Of a stretch of 64,000 nucleotides of DNA, positions 8,626-18,302 are shown in pieces. How positions within the stretch are numbered: position 1 is the stretch's first letter; each line of letters opens with the position of its first letter. The DNA lies in the NCBI GenBank assembly GCA_937890005.1, contig CALBZA010000017.1, positions 62,001 through 126,000 on the forward strand, read 5' to 3'. A program made the translations under genes and the position numbers. The notes beneath the pieces were generated by a model. That model saw only the letters and a program-made list of their open reading frames with translations. It searched no databases and was not told the DNA's origin. The DNA is from an uncultured Verrucomicrobia subdivision 3 bacterium (GTDB lineage: Bacteria; Verrucomicrobiota; Verrucomicrobiia; Limisphaerales; DASXHY01).

Positions 8626-9006
8626 TCAGGCTTTGCCGGTGATGGCTAGTTTCAGGCGGAGGAGGCGTCCGCTGACGAGCTGCACCTGCAGCGCATGTTC
8701 AACGGTGTTCTGGCTGAGCTGCAGCATCTCGTTTTCGAAATTCACGGTGTTGCCGTCCTTGCTGTTGGGAACGGCGTTGGGATCGGCGGCGAGTGCCGGT
8801 TTGAGCGTGGCCAGCTGCTGGGCGTTGCCGGCGGCACAGGCCTTGGCGAGCTCCGCTTTGAACGAAGGGGCGAGATCGACGCGCTTGTATCCCGGCGTTT
8901 CCAGGTTGGCGATGTTGCTGGCGATGGCTTCCTGGCGCAAAGCAACTGCATCCAGCGATTTCTTCGCCGCCAGATACCCGGATGTGTTGAACAGTGCTTC
9001 GATCAT
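8626..9006 (-). CDS. flgB: Flagellar basal-body rod protein FlgB
   Basis: FlgB is the other proximal rod subunit and here the first gene of the operon. The product is 126 residues with the rod motif RQEAIASNIANLETPGYKR and a C-terminal helix (ENEMLQLSQNTVEHALQVQL). The reading frame is open 69 codons further upstream. That extension would run through a consensus sigma-54 promoter, and it encodes Arg/Pro-rich sequence unlike any rod protein. The ATG of MIEALFNTSGYLAAK, about 12 bases after the predicted transcription start, is therefore chosen. A purine-rich GGAAAAG lies ahead of it. Confidence 0.93.
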   Translation of the reverse strand: MIEALFNTSGYLAAKKSLDAVALRQEAIASNIANLETPGYKRVDLAPSFKAELAKACAAGNAQQLATLKPALAADPNAVPNSKDGNTVNFENEMLQLSQNTVEHALQVQLVSGRLLRLKLAITGKA

Positions 9007-9029
9007 GCAAACTTTTCCGAGTCTGCTGA

Positions 9030-9044
9030 GCAACGGCAGTGCCA
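9030..9044 (-). promoter_or_regulatory. Sigma-54 (-24/-12) promoter of the flgB-fliK operon
   Basis: Read on the minus strand the site is TGGCAC-TGCCG-TTGC, an exact match to the sigma-54 consensus, with GG and GC separated by exactly 10 bases. Counting 12 bases from the C of the -12 element places transcription start near 9018, only about 12 bases before the flgB ATG. The gene for an NtrC-type activator with a GAFTGA loop lies 6 kb away, which makes sigma-54 control of this operon the natural reading. Confidence 0.88.
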
Positions 9045-9844
9045 TGGGCAAAAAGGGCCTGTTTACAGGGGTTTTCGAAGGGGTTTTCCCTGAACGCGGC
9101 AAATGTTTCCCAGTTGGGCAGGGAAGGTAGGCAAGTTTTGGTGAGCGAAGATTTCGGGGAGGGTCCCGGTTGAAGAACAGCAAGGCGAACCGGATTGGAA
9201 CTCTCCTCAGCACCGCGCTTCAGCGCGGTACTGGCTGGCCTGGCCGTTGCGGCCGATGAGCCGTTTTAACGGCTTTATCGTGGGCCGCAAAGGAAAAGGA
9301 CGGGTCTTTCCGCCCACATCACTCGAGCTGCTTCCGCTTGAAGCGGCGGTTGCATCGTTGAAAACCCAATCCCCACCCCAGATTGTTCCCCGAACACGCA
9401 CCCGACCGACCGGCCTGATGCAGGCCTCGGAGTTTGTCGGCGGTGGAGTGTCATCAGTTCAGGCTGGGGCGATGGCGGTGGCGGGGCAGGCGTGGGAACC
9501 GGCATTATTGTTACCCATTAATCCCGATTGACCTGTCTGTGGTCCGACGCGGTTTAGTCTTCAGACTCCGACCCTCTTCTCTCTGGAGGCGGGGGCAACG
9601 TCGTATTGAAAGAGCGCGATTGGCGATCCGTAGCGTTGTTTCCCGCAACTGAAGAACACCCGGCTGTTTTCATTGGTGCGATTCTCAGGTCGTGGTTCTT
9701 CCAGCTGTCAGTTCCAGATCGAGAAACATCTCCCCATCGTTGACGTACGCAGTGCAAAAGAGGTTGAAGATTTGATCCTATTTCAGCGGGAGTTTTTGCG
9801 AAAATTTCTGGTCAAGGGGAACGCGGTTCGCAATTCTCTCACGC
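9045..9844. other. Hairpin-rich 800-base intergenic region, no gene seen
   Basis: This stretch separates the divergent flgB operon and the TPR/peptidase gene. I see no convincing coding frame. It contains several short perfect hairpins: ACCGCGC/GCGCGGT around 9213-9231, AGCCGT/ACGGCT around 9258-9274, and GGCCTG-at-CAGGCC around 9413-9426. Upstream control for the sigma-54 promoter (activator sites typically 80-150 bases upstream) would be expected at about 9110-9200, but I could not define an operator. No clear plus-strand promoter for the gene at 9845 was recognised. Confidence 0.5.
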
Positions 9845-12800
9845 ATGCTGCAAAGCATGCCCACTCAGGAGGTGATCCAAGCTGTCAAAGAGGCCTACGA
9901 ACGAGGAAAGGTCCTCGACGCACTTCGTCGTGCCGAACAATCTGCGCCGTTGAAAGACTGGCGCGGTGTGGAGGGATGCGTTCTCGCCGCCCGGATCGCG
10001 GTCAACTGCGGAGCGCCTCGCCTGGAAAGTCGGTTGTCGGTGCGCGTCTGGCGAGCCGCGCCGAACAGCGCCGCGGCTCAGTTGCAGTATGGATATGAAT
10101 TTTCGGAGCAGCGTGGGGCGGCTGCATTTCTGATGGCCGTTCGAGGCTGGCCCGAGACTCCCGATGCCACGCCGGACGATGTGGCGGAAATGCTTGCGTT
10201 GCGCGCGCGTGCGCACACCGATCTCCGCGATTTTTCAAATGCCGAAGCTTTGCTGGACCGCGCCGAAAAACTGAGCGGCAAACCGTGGGTTCATCTTCAG
10301 CGCGCGCATCTGCTGGAACGACAGGATCGGGTCGAAGACGCCCTGAGCGCCGCGAAGTCCGCGATGGCTCTTCATCCGCATCCGTTTCATCGTCCGGCGG
10401 TTCAAACAATCGCGTATCTCCTTCAAGTGCTGGACCGGGATCCGGAAGCCATCGATGTGCTTGAAGAAGCGGGGTCTGTTCTGCAGAGCGGTCCTGTTGC
10501 GGCGCAATTGTACAGTTTGCTTCAGGAGAACGGCAGGTGGGCGGAAGCTTCACGTGCCTTGGAGCGATATGTTGAACTGTCTCCGTTGCTTGAAACCGGA
10601 TTTCACAAGTGGGTGGCGTCACAGCGGGCGCGCGTTGCGTATCATCTCGGAAAAAGAAAAGAGGCGGCGGTTTTTGCGGTCGAGGCTGGCAGCGACTTCG
10701 ATCGCCGGTTCGCCGAGAAACTGAATGCCGAGGGGGAGCAGGGCGAACGGGTTCAACTCGACGTGACCTTCGTGCGTCAGCATTTCAAGACCTGCGCGCC
10801 CGCCACGCTCGCTGCGCTGGGACGGTATTGGAAGATGCCGGGCGATCATCTCAAGCTCGCCGAAGCCATGTGCTATGACGGCACCCCGTCGTGGCAGCAG
10901 CGCGAATGGGCGGAACAGAACGGCTGGCATGTGCGTGAATTCAGTGTGACGCACGAAAGCGCCGTTGCATTGATCCGGCGCGGTATTCCATTCGCCATGG
11001 CAATCGTCGAAACAACGACCGCCCACATGATGGCATTGATCGGTTTCGACTCGGTGCGGTCCACGATTCTGCTTCGCGATCCCGGCCGGCCCTATGTTCT
11101 GGAAGCGGCGGCGGAGGAGTTTCTGAAGCGCTACAGCGCCTTCGGTCCGCACGGGATGGTGTTTGTGCCTGAAAAGGAACGCGCGCGGCTGGACGGGCTT
11201 TCACTTCCGGATTCAGAACTTTGGGATGAATACAACGGGCTTCTCTCAGCGCTGGCCCGCCATGATCGGGAACACGCAAAACAGAGGCTGGCGCGCATGG
11301 AACAGGCTTCGCCGGATCACGCACTGGTCTGGCAGGCACGACTGGAAGTGGCGGCATACGATTCCAATTTGTCGGAGCGCATCCGTTGCCTGGACCGGCT
11401 TCTGGAGTTGTTCCCGGAGAATGCCGTTCGTTTGTTGCAGCGGATCGCCTGCATGGGAAATGCGTCGAGAGCGGAGCGAATCGGTTTCCTCGAAAAGGCC
11501 TGCGCGAACCGGGATTCGGATCCGATGCTTCTGCTTGAGATGGCACGTGCGCTGCAGGGCGATGCGCGTTGTGTTTCGAGAGCGCGCATCTGTCTCAAGC
11601 GCGCACGGCATTCGTTGCGCAACGATTCGAATGTCATAGGAGCCGTCGCAAATCTGCTGTGGGATCGAGGTCAACGGGAGGAAGCGACCGAGCTGTATCG
11701 ACAGGCAGCAACGCTGGAAAGTTTTCGGGAGCCGCCGTATCGCTCGTGGTTCATCGCCTGCCGGCAAACGCGTCAGGTGGAAAAGGCGATGGTGCATCTG
11801 CAGGAGCGATTCGAACGATTTGGCAGCCGCTCCGAACAACCGGCGCTCACGCTGGCGTGGGCGTTGTGCGAAATGGAACAGCCGGTTCGCGCCCGGGAGG
11901 TTTTGTTGCAGGCGATGCAGCTGAGGCCGTCTGACGGATACCTCGTTCTTCGTGCTGCGACGATTCTCGCGAATCTGGGCGAGCACAAGGAATCTCAAAA
12001 GCTTCTCGCATCGGCAAAGGACAGGGTGCGTGAAAACGACTGGCTTCGGACTGCGGCCGAGATTGCCGAGAACCGGCTCGATTTCGTCCGGGCTCTGGAA
12101 CACGCGCGGCGGCTGCTTGAATTCGAACCGCTTGCGATGGATGCGCACAGTTGCGTGGTTCGGGCGCGGGCGAGAATTGAAGGAACGCATTCAGCGATCG
12201 CGCATCTCAAGGAAGCGACACAACGATTTCCCCATTACTACTCGCTCCAGCGAATGCTCGTTGAGTGGAGTAGTGAACTCGGACCCTCCGAAACCGAGGC
12301 TGCCGCCCGTGAGCTTCTGCGAATCGATCCTGCGGATGCATGGGCGCATCGCGAACTTGCCCTTGCGTTGTCGAAGCTCGGCCGGACGGAGGACGCTTCG
12401 AATCATGCGCGTGAAGCGATCAGCATCGAACCCCAAAACAGCTATTCCTACTCGGTCTATGCGCACATTCGTCATGTGTGCAATGACACGGACGACGCGA
12501 AGCGGAATCTTCGTCGTGCGGTGGAATTGAGCGTGGACAATGGTGGCGCGATCGCAGCGCTTCTGGGACTTGCCGGCACCGATACGGAACGAAAACAGGC
12601 GCTGACGTTTGTTCAGGAACAATTGTTTTGGCAGGTGGTTCAGGGCGACGGTTTGCTGGCGTGGGTGGACATGGCGAGTCCGATTCTCGAACCGCACGAA
12701 CTTCTGGCCGAGTTGCGATTGGCGCATCGCGAACGTCCAGACCTGTGGCATGCGTGGTCGTCGCTTTCCTCGCAACTGGCTCGCATGGGGCAGCTGGACG

Positions 12801-14941
12801 AAGCCCTGTCGATCGCCCGCCAGGCATCTGAAAAGGTTTCTCATCTGCCTTGCGTGTGGCTGGATCTGTCGTCGGTTCATCGCTGGCGAAACGAGCCGGA
12901 CGCGGAAATCACCGCCGCGCAACGCGCATTTGAGATCAATCCCGGCTGGGCTCGCGCGGCTCTCGCCTTGTCCGATGCCTTTGCGCGCGCTGGAAAATTC
13001 GATGCGGCTCTTGATGTCTTCGAGCGTGCGTTGAAGCACCTTCCGCGGATCGCGCACTTGCACGGCGCCCGGGCCAGTTTGCTTTGGCGGCAGGGCAAGG
13101 CGGAGGAGGCTCTGGAAGCAATTGAACAGGCGTTGCGCCTGGCGCCGGAATACGAGTCCGCCTGGTCGCAGCTGCATGAGTGGAGCGTTGAAGCGGGGCA
13201 GAATACCCGCGCCGCAACACTTGCGCGCGAGCTGACCCAGGAGCGCGCGGGCGAAACCTCGGTGTGGTTGAATCTCGCGCGAATGCTTCACGGAACGGAA
13301 ACACTTGCCGAGCGATTGAACGCAGTCGATCAGGCGCTGCGCCTGAATTCAAAACTTGCCGAGGCCTGGGATTTGAAAGCCGAACTGCTTGTGGAAGCCG
13401 AGTTGTTCGACAGGGCGATCGCAACCTGCAACGACGGTCTGGCAGCGTGCAGCACCGATTTGTTTATGCTGAGAGGACGCATCGCGTGGATTCAGGCGCG
13501 GCGCAGGCGGATGGATGAGGCGATCGACCTGATGCGCGCCGTTCTCACGGAAAACGCATCGTATGCGTGGGGGTGGCATCATCTCGCGGTGTGGCTTTCG
13601 GAACGCGGAGAAATCAAGGACGCACTGGAAGCGATGGAAAAGCTGCGGCGATTTCGTCCGCACGATCCCTGGTTGTTGCGACGGATCGGGCATCTTCATC
13701 TGCAATTGAAAAATCAGGCCGATGCGAAGCAGGCATTCGGATTGGCGCTGTCCATTCAGCCAACCGATGAATATGCGGCGGAGCAGTTGTTCGATCTTCA
13801 GATTGAAACCGGCGACCATGACGGCGCGGCGGCAACGCTGGAGCTGATGAAAACGCATCAGCCCGGAAGCCGCACTCTGGCCTGCGAAGTTGTCCTGCAC
13901 GTGCAGAACGGAATGGGCGAACTGGCGCGCGGTGGAATCGAAACTCTCTGTTTTTCTCCCGATCCGGATGCCTGGCCACTGGAAAAGGCAGTGTCGGCTT
14001 ATCGCAAGCGTTATTCGTCAGGGAACGCGATTCGTATTCTCCGTCCCCTCCTGACAGATCCCAGGTGTCATCCAGAAACAGGCGCGGTCGTGATCCGGAT
14101 GTTGGTGGAATCCGGCAGCCATTTCTCGGCGCTGCGAACTTTGCTTCAGCTGAAATCAGAAGAAGCGCAAATCCGAGCCGTCGATCCACTGATCCTCGCT
14201 CTCGCGGAGAAGAAGAGGGGCTGGTTGTTTTCTTTCCTGATGTGGCGCCGCCGCGATGTGATCAGGAAAAATCCGCTCACGTGGGGAAGGGCCGGATATG
14301 CATTGACGAAGCTCAAGCGATACCGCGCCGTTGCCAGCTGGCAGTCGGATTGGCGGGAGCGGCCTGACGTTCAGCCGTGGACGCTGTTCAATCAATGTCT
14401 TGCGCTGCGGCAGTTGGGGCGCGTTGCGGAGGCAAATGAAATCGCCTCACAAGTCGTGAATAATCTGGAGCATCGTGATGGTGCGCGGGATATGAGACTT
14501 TTTCTCGCTGTCGAAGAAGCGTTGTCAGGGAATCTGGATGCAGCTCGCGAGCACCTGGAGAAGGGTGATGCACGCAATAATGTCGCCTATGACAGCCAGC
14601 TTCTGGCTCTGACAAAGGCCATTGTGGAGTTTGATCCGGAGTCTGGCTGCGTTTCGGCCTGGGAGAAAGCGGTACAGACATTGAAACCGCATTTCTCGGA
14701 GTTCGCGCTCAAGAAGGCCGGTGCTGATGTGCGCCGGACGTTCCGCCGCACGGGAAAGATTCTGGCAGCCCGAGGCGCGGGATGGAGGGCGAGATTGTGG
14801 TTTGCGTGGCACCTGAACTGGCAGTGGATGATTCTGCCCGGCGCGCTGGTGTTGATCGCACTATTGATTCCGATCGTGATGCACGTGCCGATCGTCCTGA
14901 TAGCCGTGGTGATCGGAGTTCTCCGAGGCCTGAAAAAATAA
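9845..14941 (+). CDS. Giant TPR protein with embedded C39-like peptidase domain and C-terminal membrane helices
   Basis: The product is 1698 residues (1694 if the second ATG, at 9857, is used). About residues 1-290 and 460-1600 are helical repeats with TPR spacing (for example ALEAIEQALRLAPEYESAWS and AHRELALALSKLGRTEDASN). Residues about 305-450 resemble a papain-like C39-type fold. It has a candidate nucleophile in FKTCAPATLAALGRYW, a candidate His in TTAHMMALIGFD and a candidate Asp in LLRDPGRPYV, in the Cys-His-Asp order of that family. Residues about 1656-1695 hold two closely spaced hydrophobic helices ending in a basic tail. I see no signal peptide, so the bulk is probably cytoplasmic, anchored at the C-terminus. 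It is transcribed away from the flagellar operon. Whether the triad is active and what it cleaves are unknown. Confidence 0.75.
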   Translation: MLQSMPTQEVIQAVKEAYERGKVLDALRRAEQSAPLKDWRGVEGCVLAARIAVNCGAPRLESRLSVRVWRAAPNSAAAQLQYGYEFSEQRGAAAFLMAVRGWPETPDATPDDVAEMLALRARAHTDLRDFSNAEALLDRAEKLSGKPWVHLQRAHLLERQDRVEDALSAAKSAMALHPHPFHRPAVQTIAYLLQVLDRDPEAIDVLEEAGSVLQSGPVAAQLYSLLQENGRWAEASRALERYVELSPLLETGFHKWVASQRARVAYHLGKRKEAAVFAVEAGSDFDRRFAEKLNAEGEQGERVQLDVTFVRQHFKTCAPATLAALGRYWKMPGDHLKLAEAMCYDGTPSWQQREWAEQNGWHVREFSVTHESAVALIRRGIPFAMAIVETTTAHMMALIGFDSVRSTILLRDPGRPYVLEAAAEEFLKRYSAFGPHGMVFVPEKERARLDGLSLPDSELWDEYNGLLSALARHDREHAKQRLARMEQASPDHALVWQARLEVAAYDSNLSERIRCLDRLLELFPENAVRLLQRIACMGNASRAERIGFLEKACANRDSDPMLLLEMARALQGDARCVSRARICLKRARHSLRNDSNVIGAVANLLWDRGQREEATELYRQAATLESFREPPYRSWFIACRQTRQVEKAMVHLQERFERFGSRSEQPALTLAWALCEMEQPVRAREVLLQAMQLRPSDGYLVLRAATILANLGEHKESQKLLASAKDRVRENDWLRTAAEIAENRLDFVRALEHARRLLEFEPLAMDAHSCVVRARARIEGTHSAIAHLKEATQRFPHYYSLQRMLVEWSSELGPSETEAAARELLRIDPADAWAHRELALALSKLGRTEDASNHAREAISIEPQNSYSYSVYAHIRHVCNDTDDAKRNLRRAVELSVDNGGAIAALLGLAGTDTERKQALTFVQEQLFWQVVQGDGLLAWVDMASPILEPHELLAELRLAHRERPDLWHAWSSLSSQLARMGQLDEALSIARQASEKVSHLPCVWLDLSSVHRWRNEPDAEITAAQRAFEINPGWARAALALSDAFARAGKFDAALDVFERALKHLPRIAHLHGARASLLWRQGKAEEALEAIEQALRLAPEYESAWSQLHEWSVEAGQNTRAATLARELTQERAGETSVWLNLARMLHGTETLAERLNAVDQALRLNSKLAEAWDLKAELLVEAELFDRAIATCNDGLAACSTDLFMLRGRIAWIQARRRRMDEAIDLMRAVLTENASYAWGWHHLAVWLSERGEIKDALEAMEKLRRFRPHDPWLLRRIGHLHLQLKNQADAKQAFGLALSIQPTDEYAAEQLFDLQIETGDHDGAAATLELMKTHQPGSRTLACEVVLHVQNGMGELARGGIETLCFSPDPDAWPLEKAVSAYRKRYSSGNAIRILRPLLTDPRCHPETGAVVIRMLVESGSHFSALRTLLQLKSEEAQIRAVDPLILALAEKKRGWLFSFLMWRRRDVIRKNPLTWGRAGYALTKLKRYRAVASWQSDWRERPDVQPWTLFNQCLALRQLGRVAEANEIASQVVNNLEHRDGARDMRLFLAVEEALSGNLDAAREHLEKGDARNNVAYDSQLLALTKAIVEFDPESGCVSAWEKAVQTLKPHFSEFALKKAGADVRRTFRRTGKILAARGAGWRARLWFAWHLNWQWMILPGALVLIALLIPIVMHVPIVLIAVVIGVLRGLKK

Positions 14942-14992
14942 ACGAGCGCCTGCACTTCAGCATGGCGCTCGAAAGATCGGGGTGTGATTGAA

Positions 14993-16438
14993 CTACCCTT
15001 CCGACACCGACTCCTCTTCGCCGTCGCTCTTGGAACCGAGGTAGTCGGCGAGCTTGTTGCGAAGGGTGCGGATGCTGATGTTGAGAAGCTTGGCTGCATG
15101 CGTGCGGTTGCCGTTGCAATGTTCCAACGCGCGCAGGATGTGGCGCTTCTCCATCTCCGCCATTTCAAGAAATTCCCCGCTGCCGGCTTCCGCAGGGACA
15201 GATGCAGTTGTGGATGACTGCGTGGAGGATGTCGTAACCGGCGCCGTTGCGGACGTGGATTCTTCCGCCTGGGTGATGCCGAGTCCGAGATGTTCGGCGT
15301 CGAGCGTACCGCTGTCGCTGCAAAGAATCACCGCGCGTTCGATCACGTTCTGAAGTTCGCGGACATTTCCCGGCCAGTGATGAGCGCGCAGGGTTTTGAG
15401 TGCCTTGTCGGAAAATCCTGTGACGCGGATGCCGTGTTTGCGGCTGAACCGGCGCATGAATTCCTCGGCGAGAAACGTGACGTCCTCCTTGCGATCGCGC
15501 AATGGCGGAACGTGGATCGGGACGACGTTGAGGCGGAAGAAAAGGTCCTCGCGGAATTCCTTCTTCTGCACGCTTTGTTCGAGGTGACGGTTCGTGGTAG
15601 CGATGACGCGGACATCGACCTTGATGGTGCGATTGCCGCCGACGCGTTCCAGTTCGCGTTCCTGAAGCACGCGCAGGAGTTTGGCCTGGACGCTGGGTGA
15701 AATTTCGCTGACTTCATCCAGCAGGATGGTTCCGCCGTGGGCGAGTTCGAATCGGCCTTCGCGTTTGTTCAACGCGCCGGTGAATGCGCCTTTCTCATGG
15801 CCGAAAAATTCGCTTTCGATCAGGTTTTCCGGAATCGCGGCGCAGTTCACTCGGATGAACGGAGCGTTGGCGCGCGGGCTTTCGCGGTAGAGCGCGCGGG
15901 CGACGAGTTCTTTTCCTGTGCCGCTTTCGCCCTGGATGAGAACCGTGGCGAGCGTTCGAGCGACCTTCCGGACGAGCTGGCGCAGGTTTTCCATGGCCGG
16001 ACTCTGACCGAGAAGTTCGTAGCCGGTGTCCTCGCTGTCCTGACTGAGGAAGCGATTCACGCGAAGCAGTTGCGTGAACTCTTCCGCCTTTTTGAGGACG
16101 ACTTCGATCTGTTCCGCGGAGAACGGCTTGATCATGTAGTCAAATGCGCCGTTCTTCATGCATTCGACGGCGGATTCGACGGAGCCGAAACCGGTGGTGA
16201 CAACCGCAAGCGGACGTTGCGGGCGCAGTTGAAGCGATTTCAGGAGATCGGTGCCGTCGCCATCGGGCAGGCGGACGTCGAGAAAGATCAGGTCGAAGTT
16301 GTCCTTGTTCAGGTATTCCTGAGCCGCCGCGATCGTGGAGGCGGAGGCGACATCGTAGCGGCGCTGGCGGAGCTGGTGTTCGAGATTTTTTCTTACAATC
16401 AGGTCATCCTCGAGGACGACAATTTTCTCGATGGACAT
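14993..16438 (-). CDS. NtrC-family sigma-54-dependent response regulator (candidate flagellar activator)
   Basis: The 481-residue protein has three parts. The receiver domain (about 1-120) has acidic pocket residues D11/D12 and the phospho-acceptor D54 in LIFLDVRLPDGDG. The AAA+ domain has Walker A GESGTGKELVARALY, the sigma-54 contact loop GAFTGA and Walker B GGTILLDEVSEI. The C-terminal Fis-type helix-turn-helix is RTHAAKLLNISIRTLRNKL. This architecture activates sigma-54 holoenzyme by ATP hydrolysis. The two consensus sigma-54 promoters I find in the window both precede flagellar operons, so this is likely the FlgR/FleR-type activator, by analogy. No partner histidine kinase is encoded beside it. 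It is the last gene of a four-gene operon, 2 bases after the FlgN-like gene. Confidence 0.93.
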   Translation of the reverse strand: MSIEKIVVLEDDLIVRKNLEHQLRQRRYDVASASTIAAAQEYLNKDNFDLIFLDVRLPDGDGTDLLKSLQLRPQRPLAVVTTGFGSVESAVECMKNGAFDYMIKPFSAEQIEVVLKKAEEFTQLLRVNRFLSQDSEDTGYELLGQSPAMENLRQLVRKVARTLATVLIQGESGTGKELVARALYRESPRANAPFIRVNCAAIPENLIESEFFGHEKGAFTGALNKREGRFELAHGGTILLDEVSEISPSVQAKLLRVLQERELERVGGNRTIKVDVRVIATTNRHLEQSVQKKEFREDLFFRLNVVPIHVPPLRDRKEDVTFLAEEFMRRFSRKHGIRVTGFSDKALKTLRAHHWPGNVRELQNVIERAVILCSDSGTLDAEHLGLGITQAEESTSATAPVTTSSTQSSTTASVPAEAGSGEFLEMAEMEKRHILRALEHCNGNRTHAAKLLNISIRTLRNKLADYLGSKSDGEEESVSEG

Positions 16439-16440
16439 AG

Positions 16441-16860
16441 TCAGGTGGCGTGCCGGCGATAAAGCTGCGCAGCGTAATGAGGCGGCTGGCTTGCGAAGGA
16501 GGAAACCTGCTGAGCAGGCAGAACACCCCGGCGGAGCAGGGCCTGCTGGTTTTCGCGGTCAAGCTGCAGAATCTTGACCAGTGCGTCTTGTGCGGTCTGG
16601 AGCAATGCTTTCACTTCGGAGTACTGGGCGCGTTCCTGAGGGTCGAGGCGCTGCCATGCCTGACGCCAGGTGCGGAGCAGATTAAGCGAGGTATCGAGAC
16701 GTGAAAGCAAGGCTTTTCTGCCCTGGTAAAACTCAAACGGCTGGTAGTCTCCCGCAGCGGCAAGTGCCTGATTCTCACGCGTGATCAGCGAGAGCACTTC
16801 TTCGCACAGCGCGAGATAACCGCGAAGATGATTCGTCAGTTCAACGATGAACGGAGGCAT
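16441..16860 (-). CDS. FlgN-like flagellar chaperone candidate
   Basis: The 139-residue product is all-helical with no membrane segment. It has the FlgN-like features of a helical pair near the start (LRGYLALCEEVLSLITRENQ), a second helix (GRKALLSRLDTSLNLLRTW), and a long amphipathic helix (KALLQTAQDALVKILQLDRE) followed by a disordered tail. FlgN escorts hook-filament junction proteins FlgK and FlgL to the export gate. The position ahead of the sigma-54 activator gene, with a 2-base gap, supports a flagellar role. FliT or an unrelated coiled-coil protein remains possible, because these small chaperones are poorly conserved. Confidence 0.5.
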   Translation of the reverse strand: MPPFIVELTNHLRGYLALCEEVLSLITRENQALAAAGDYQPFEFYQGRKALLSRLDTSLNLLRTWRQAWQRLDPQERAQYSEVKALLQTAQDALVKILQLDRENQQALLRRGVLPAQQVSSFASQPPHYAAQLYRRHAT

Positions 16861-16865
16861 GGGAT

Positions 16866-18302
16866 TCAGGGGATGGAGGGTGAATTCAGCGGCAGGCTGG
16901 CGGTCACCGAGGTGTTCGTTTCCGGCGTGGTGTTGAAGCGGCGATTGGCTTCTTCCGCCTTGTTCTGCCAGTCGATCAGATTCATGCGCCAGCGGGCCAT
17001 GTCGAAAATGGATTTCAATCCGGGTGAAGCCGTGTCCGCGAGTTCCTTTTCACGGTTCAAAATTTCAGCATAGGTTTCCGCGGCTTTCAAAGGCTGCCAG
17101 AGGCGTTCATACGTCATTCCAATCTGGTAGGTGACCGGAAGTTTCCACGCGGGTGAATCGTCGAGCTGCACAAGACTGAGATAAACTTCGAGCGCCTTGG
17201 CATAGTCGCCTTCGCGATAGAGATGATTTCCGATCAGGTTGCCGGCGCGCTGCTGCCAGTAAGCCCAGACTGCAGGGCGATCCTTTGTGAGTTCCTTCTG
17301 TTCTTTCAACAAAAGCAAAACCTGCTGGAGTGATTCGTTGTCGCGACGCAGTTGCTTCAGCGAATCTGCAAGGAGGAAACGGATTTCCGGCTGTTCCGGG
17401 GCGTTGGGAAATCGAATCAGAAAATCGTTCGCATTCGCAATGGCTTCGGCGTGCTGTCCGGTGGCGGACTGACAACGCGTGAGCTTGTAGAGGATGGACG
17501 ATCGGTCCGTGATGTTGGTCTGCTTGAGAAGGCGCGTGAAGAATTCTGCGGCGTCGGTGTATTTGCCGAGCGCATAGTGAGTCTCCGCGATCTCGGACTG
17601 CGCCTGCTGCACCAGTTTGGCGTAGTACTCGAGATGATCGTTCTTCAGGACGAGCGCGCTCGTCATCACGGCGTAGAATTTTGTCAGCGCCAGATTGTTC
17701 AATCCCATCTGCCGGAAAATCAGTCCCTGCCGCAGCAGAATTTCGGGAACGCGCAGGTCGTTTGCCCATTTGCTGAGGAACTGGGAGTAAATCTGTTGCG
17801 CGCGCGGAAGGTTGTTGTCGTCCTGAGCCGCCGCAGCGAGTTCGAGCAGCGCCGATTGCCGGATTTGTTCCGGAGATTCGTCTGCAAGGAGTTCGATCAG
17901 GATCGGTTCGGCCTGAGCGGTCAGGCGGCTGGTGCGGAGATAACGGGCGGTTTCCAGCTTCCGCTGAAGCTCAAATGTCTTGTCCTTTTCAGCCGGGGCA
18001 TCCGGGGTGCGGGGTTTGTTGAACAGCTCAATGAGATTCCGAGGAACTCCGTTTGTTGACGCGGTACCTTCTGCCGGTTTGGGAACGGGATCGAGGCCGC
18101 CCAGCGCCTTGCGAGCGGCTGCGTGTTCACGGTCGATAACATTGGTTGGCTCGTTCAGGGTTTCAGCAGCCTCGATGGGAAGAGTGCCAATTGGATAGAG
18201 CCGTTCGGCGACGCTGTGCAGCGGAGTATTCGCAGCAAGGAATACGATTCCGAGCGCAACAATTCGGATCACGGCCAATCGCTTTCGAAGCTGGGAGTTC
18301 AT
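16866..18302 (-). CDS. Exported TPR protein
   Basis: The 478-residue protein starts with a basic n-region and a hydrophobic helix (VIRIVALGIVFLAANTPLHS), a signal peptide or anchor. It continues with a variable Pro-containing segment and then TPR-like helical pairs from about residue 110 to 460 (ETHYALGKYTDAAEFFTRLL and YREGDYAKALEVYLSLVQLD are typical). It resembles YbgF/BamD-like outer-envelope TPR proteins in organisation only. Its ATG directly follows the stop of the proline-rich exported protein gene (no gap) and its stop is 5 bases before the FlgN-like gene. A structural or motor-associated periplasmic role for the flagellum is a reasonable guess from the operon, not from the sequence. 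Confidence 0.7.
   Translation of the reverse strand: MNSQLRKRLAVIRIVALGIVFLAANTPLHSVAERLYPIGTLPIEAAETLNEPTNVIDREHAAARKALGGLDPVPKPAEGTASTNGVPRNLIELFNKPRTPDAPAEKDKTFELQRKLETARYLRTSRLTAQAEPILIELLADESPEQIRQSALLELAAAAQDDNNLPRAQQIYSQFLSKWANDLRVPEILLRQGLIFRQMGLNNLALTKFYAVMTSALVLKNDHLEYYAKLVQQAQSEIAETHYALGKYTDAAEFFTRLLKQTNITDRSSILYKLTRCQSATGQHAEAIANANDFLIRFPNAPEQPEIRFLLADSLKQLRRDNESLQQVLLLLKEQKELTKDRPAVWAYWQQRAGNLIGNHLYREGDYAKALEVYLSLVQLDDSPAWKLPVTYQIGMTYERLWQPLKAAETYAEILNREKELADTASPGLKSIFDMARWRMNLIDWQNKAEEANRRFNTTPETNTSVTASLPLNSPSIP

Noticed and set aside
9007..9213. Upstream extension of flgB
   Set aside because: It would run through the sigma-54 promoter and upstream of the predicted transcription start.
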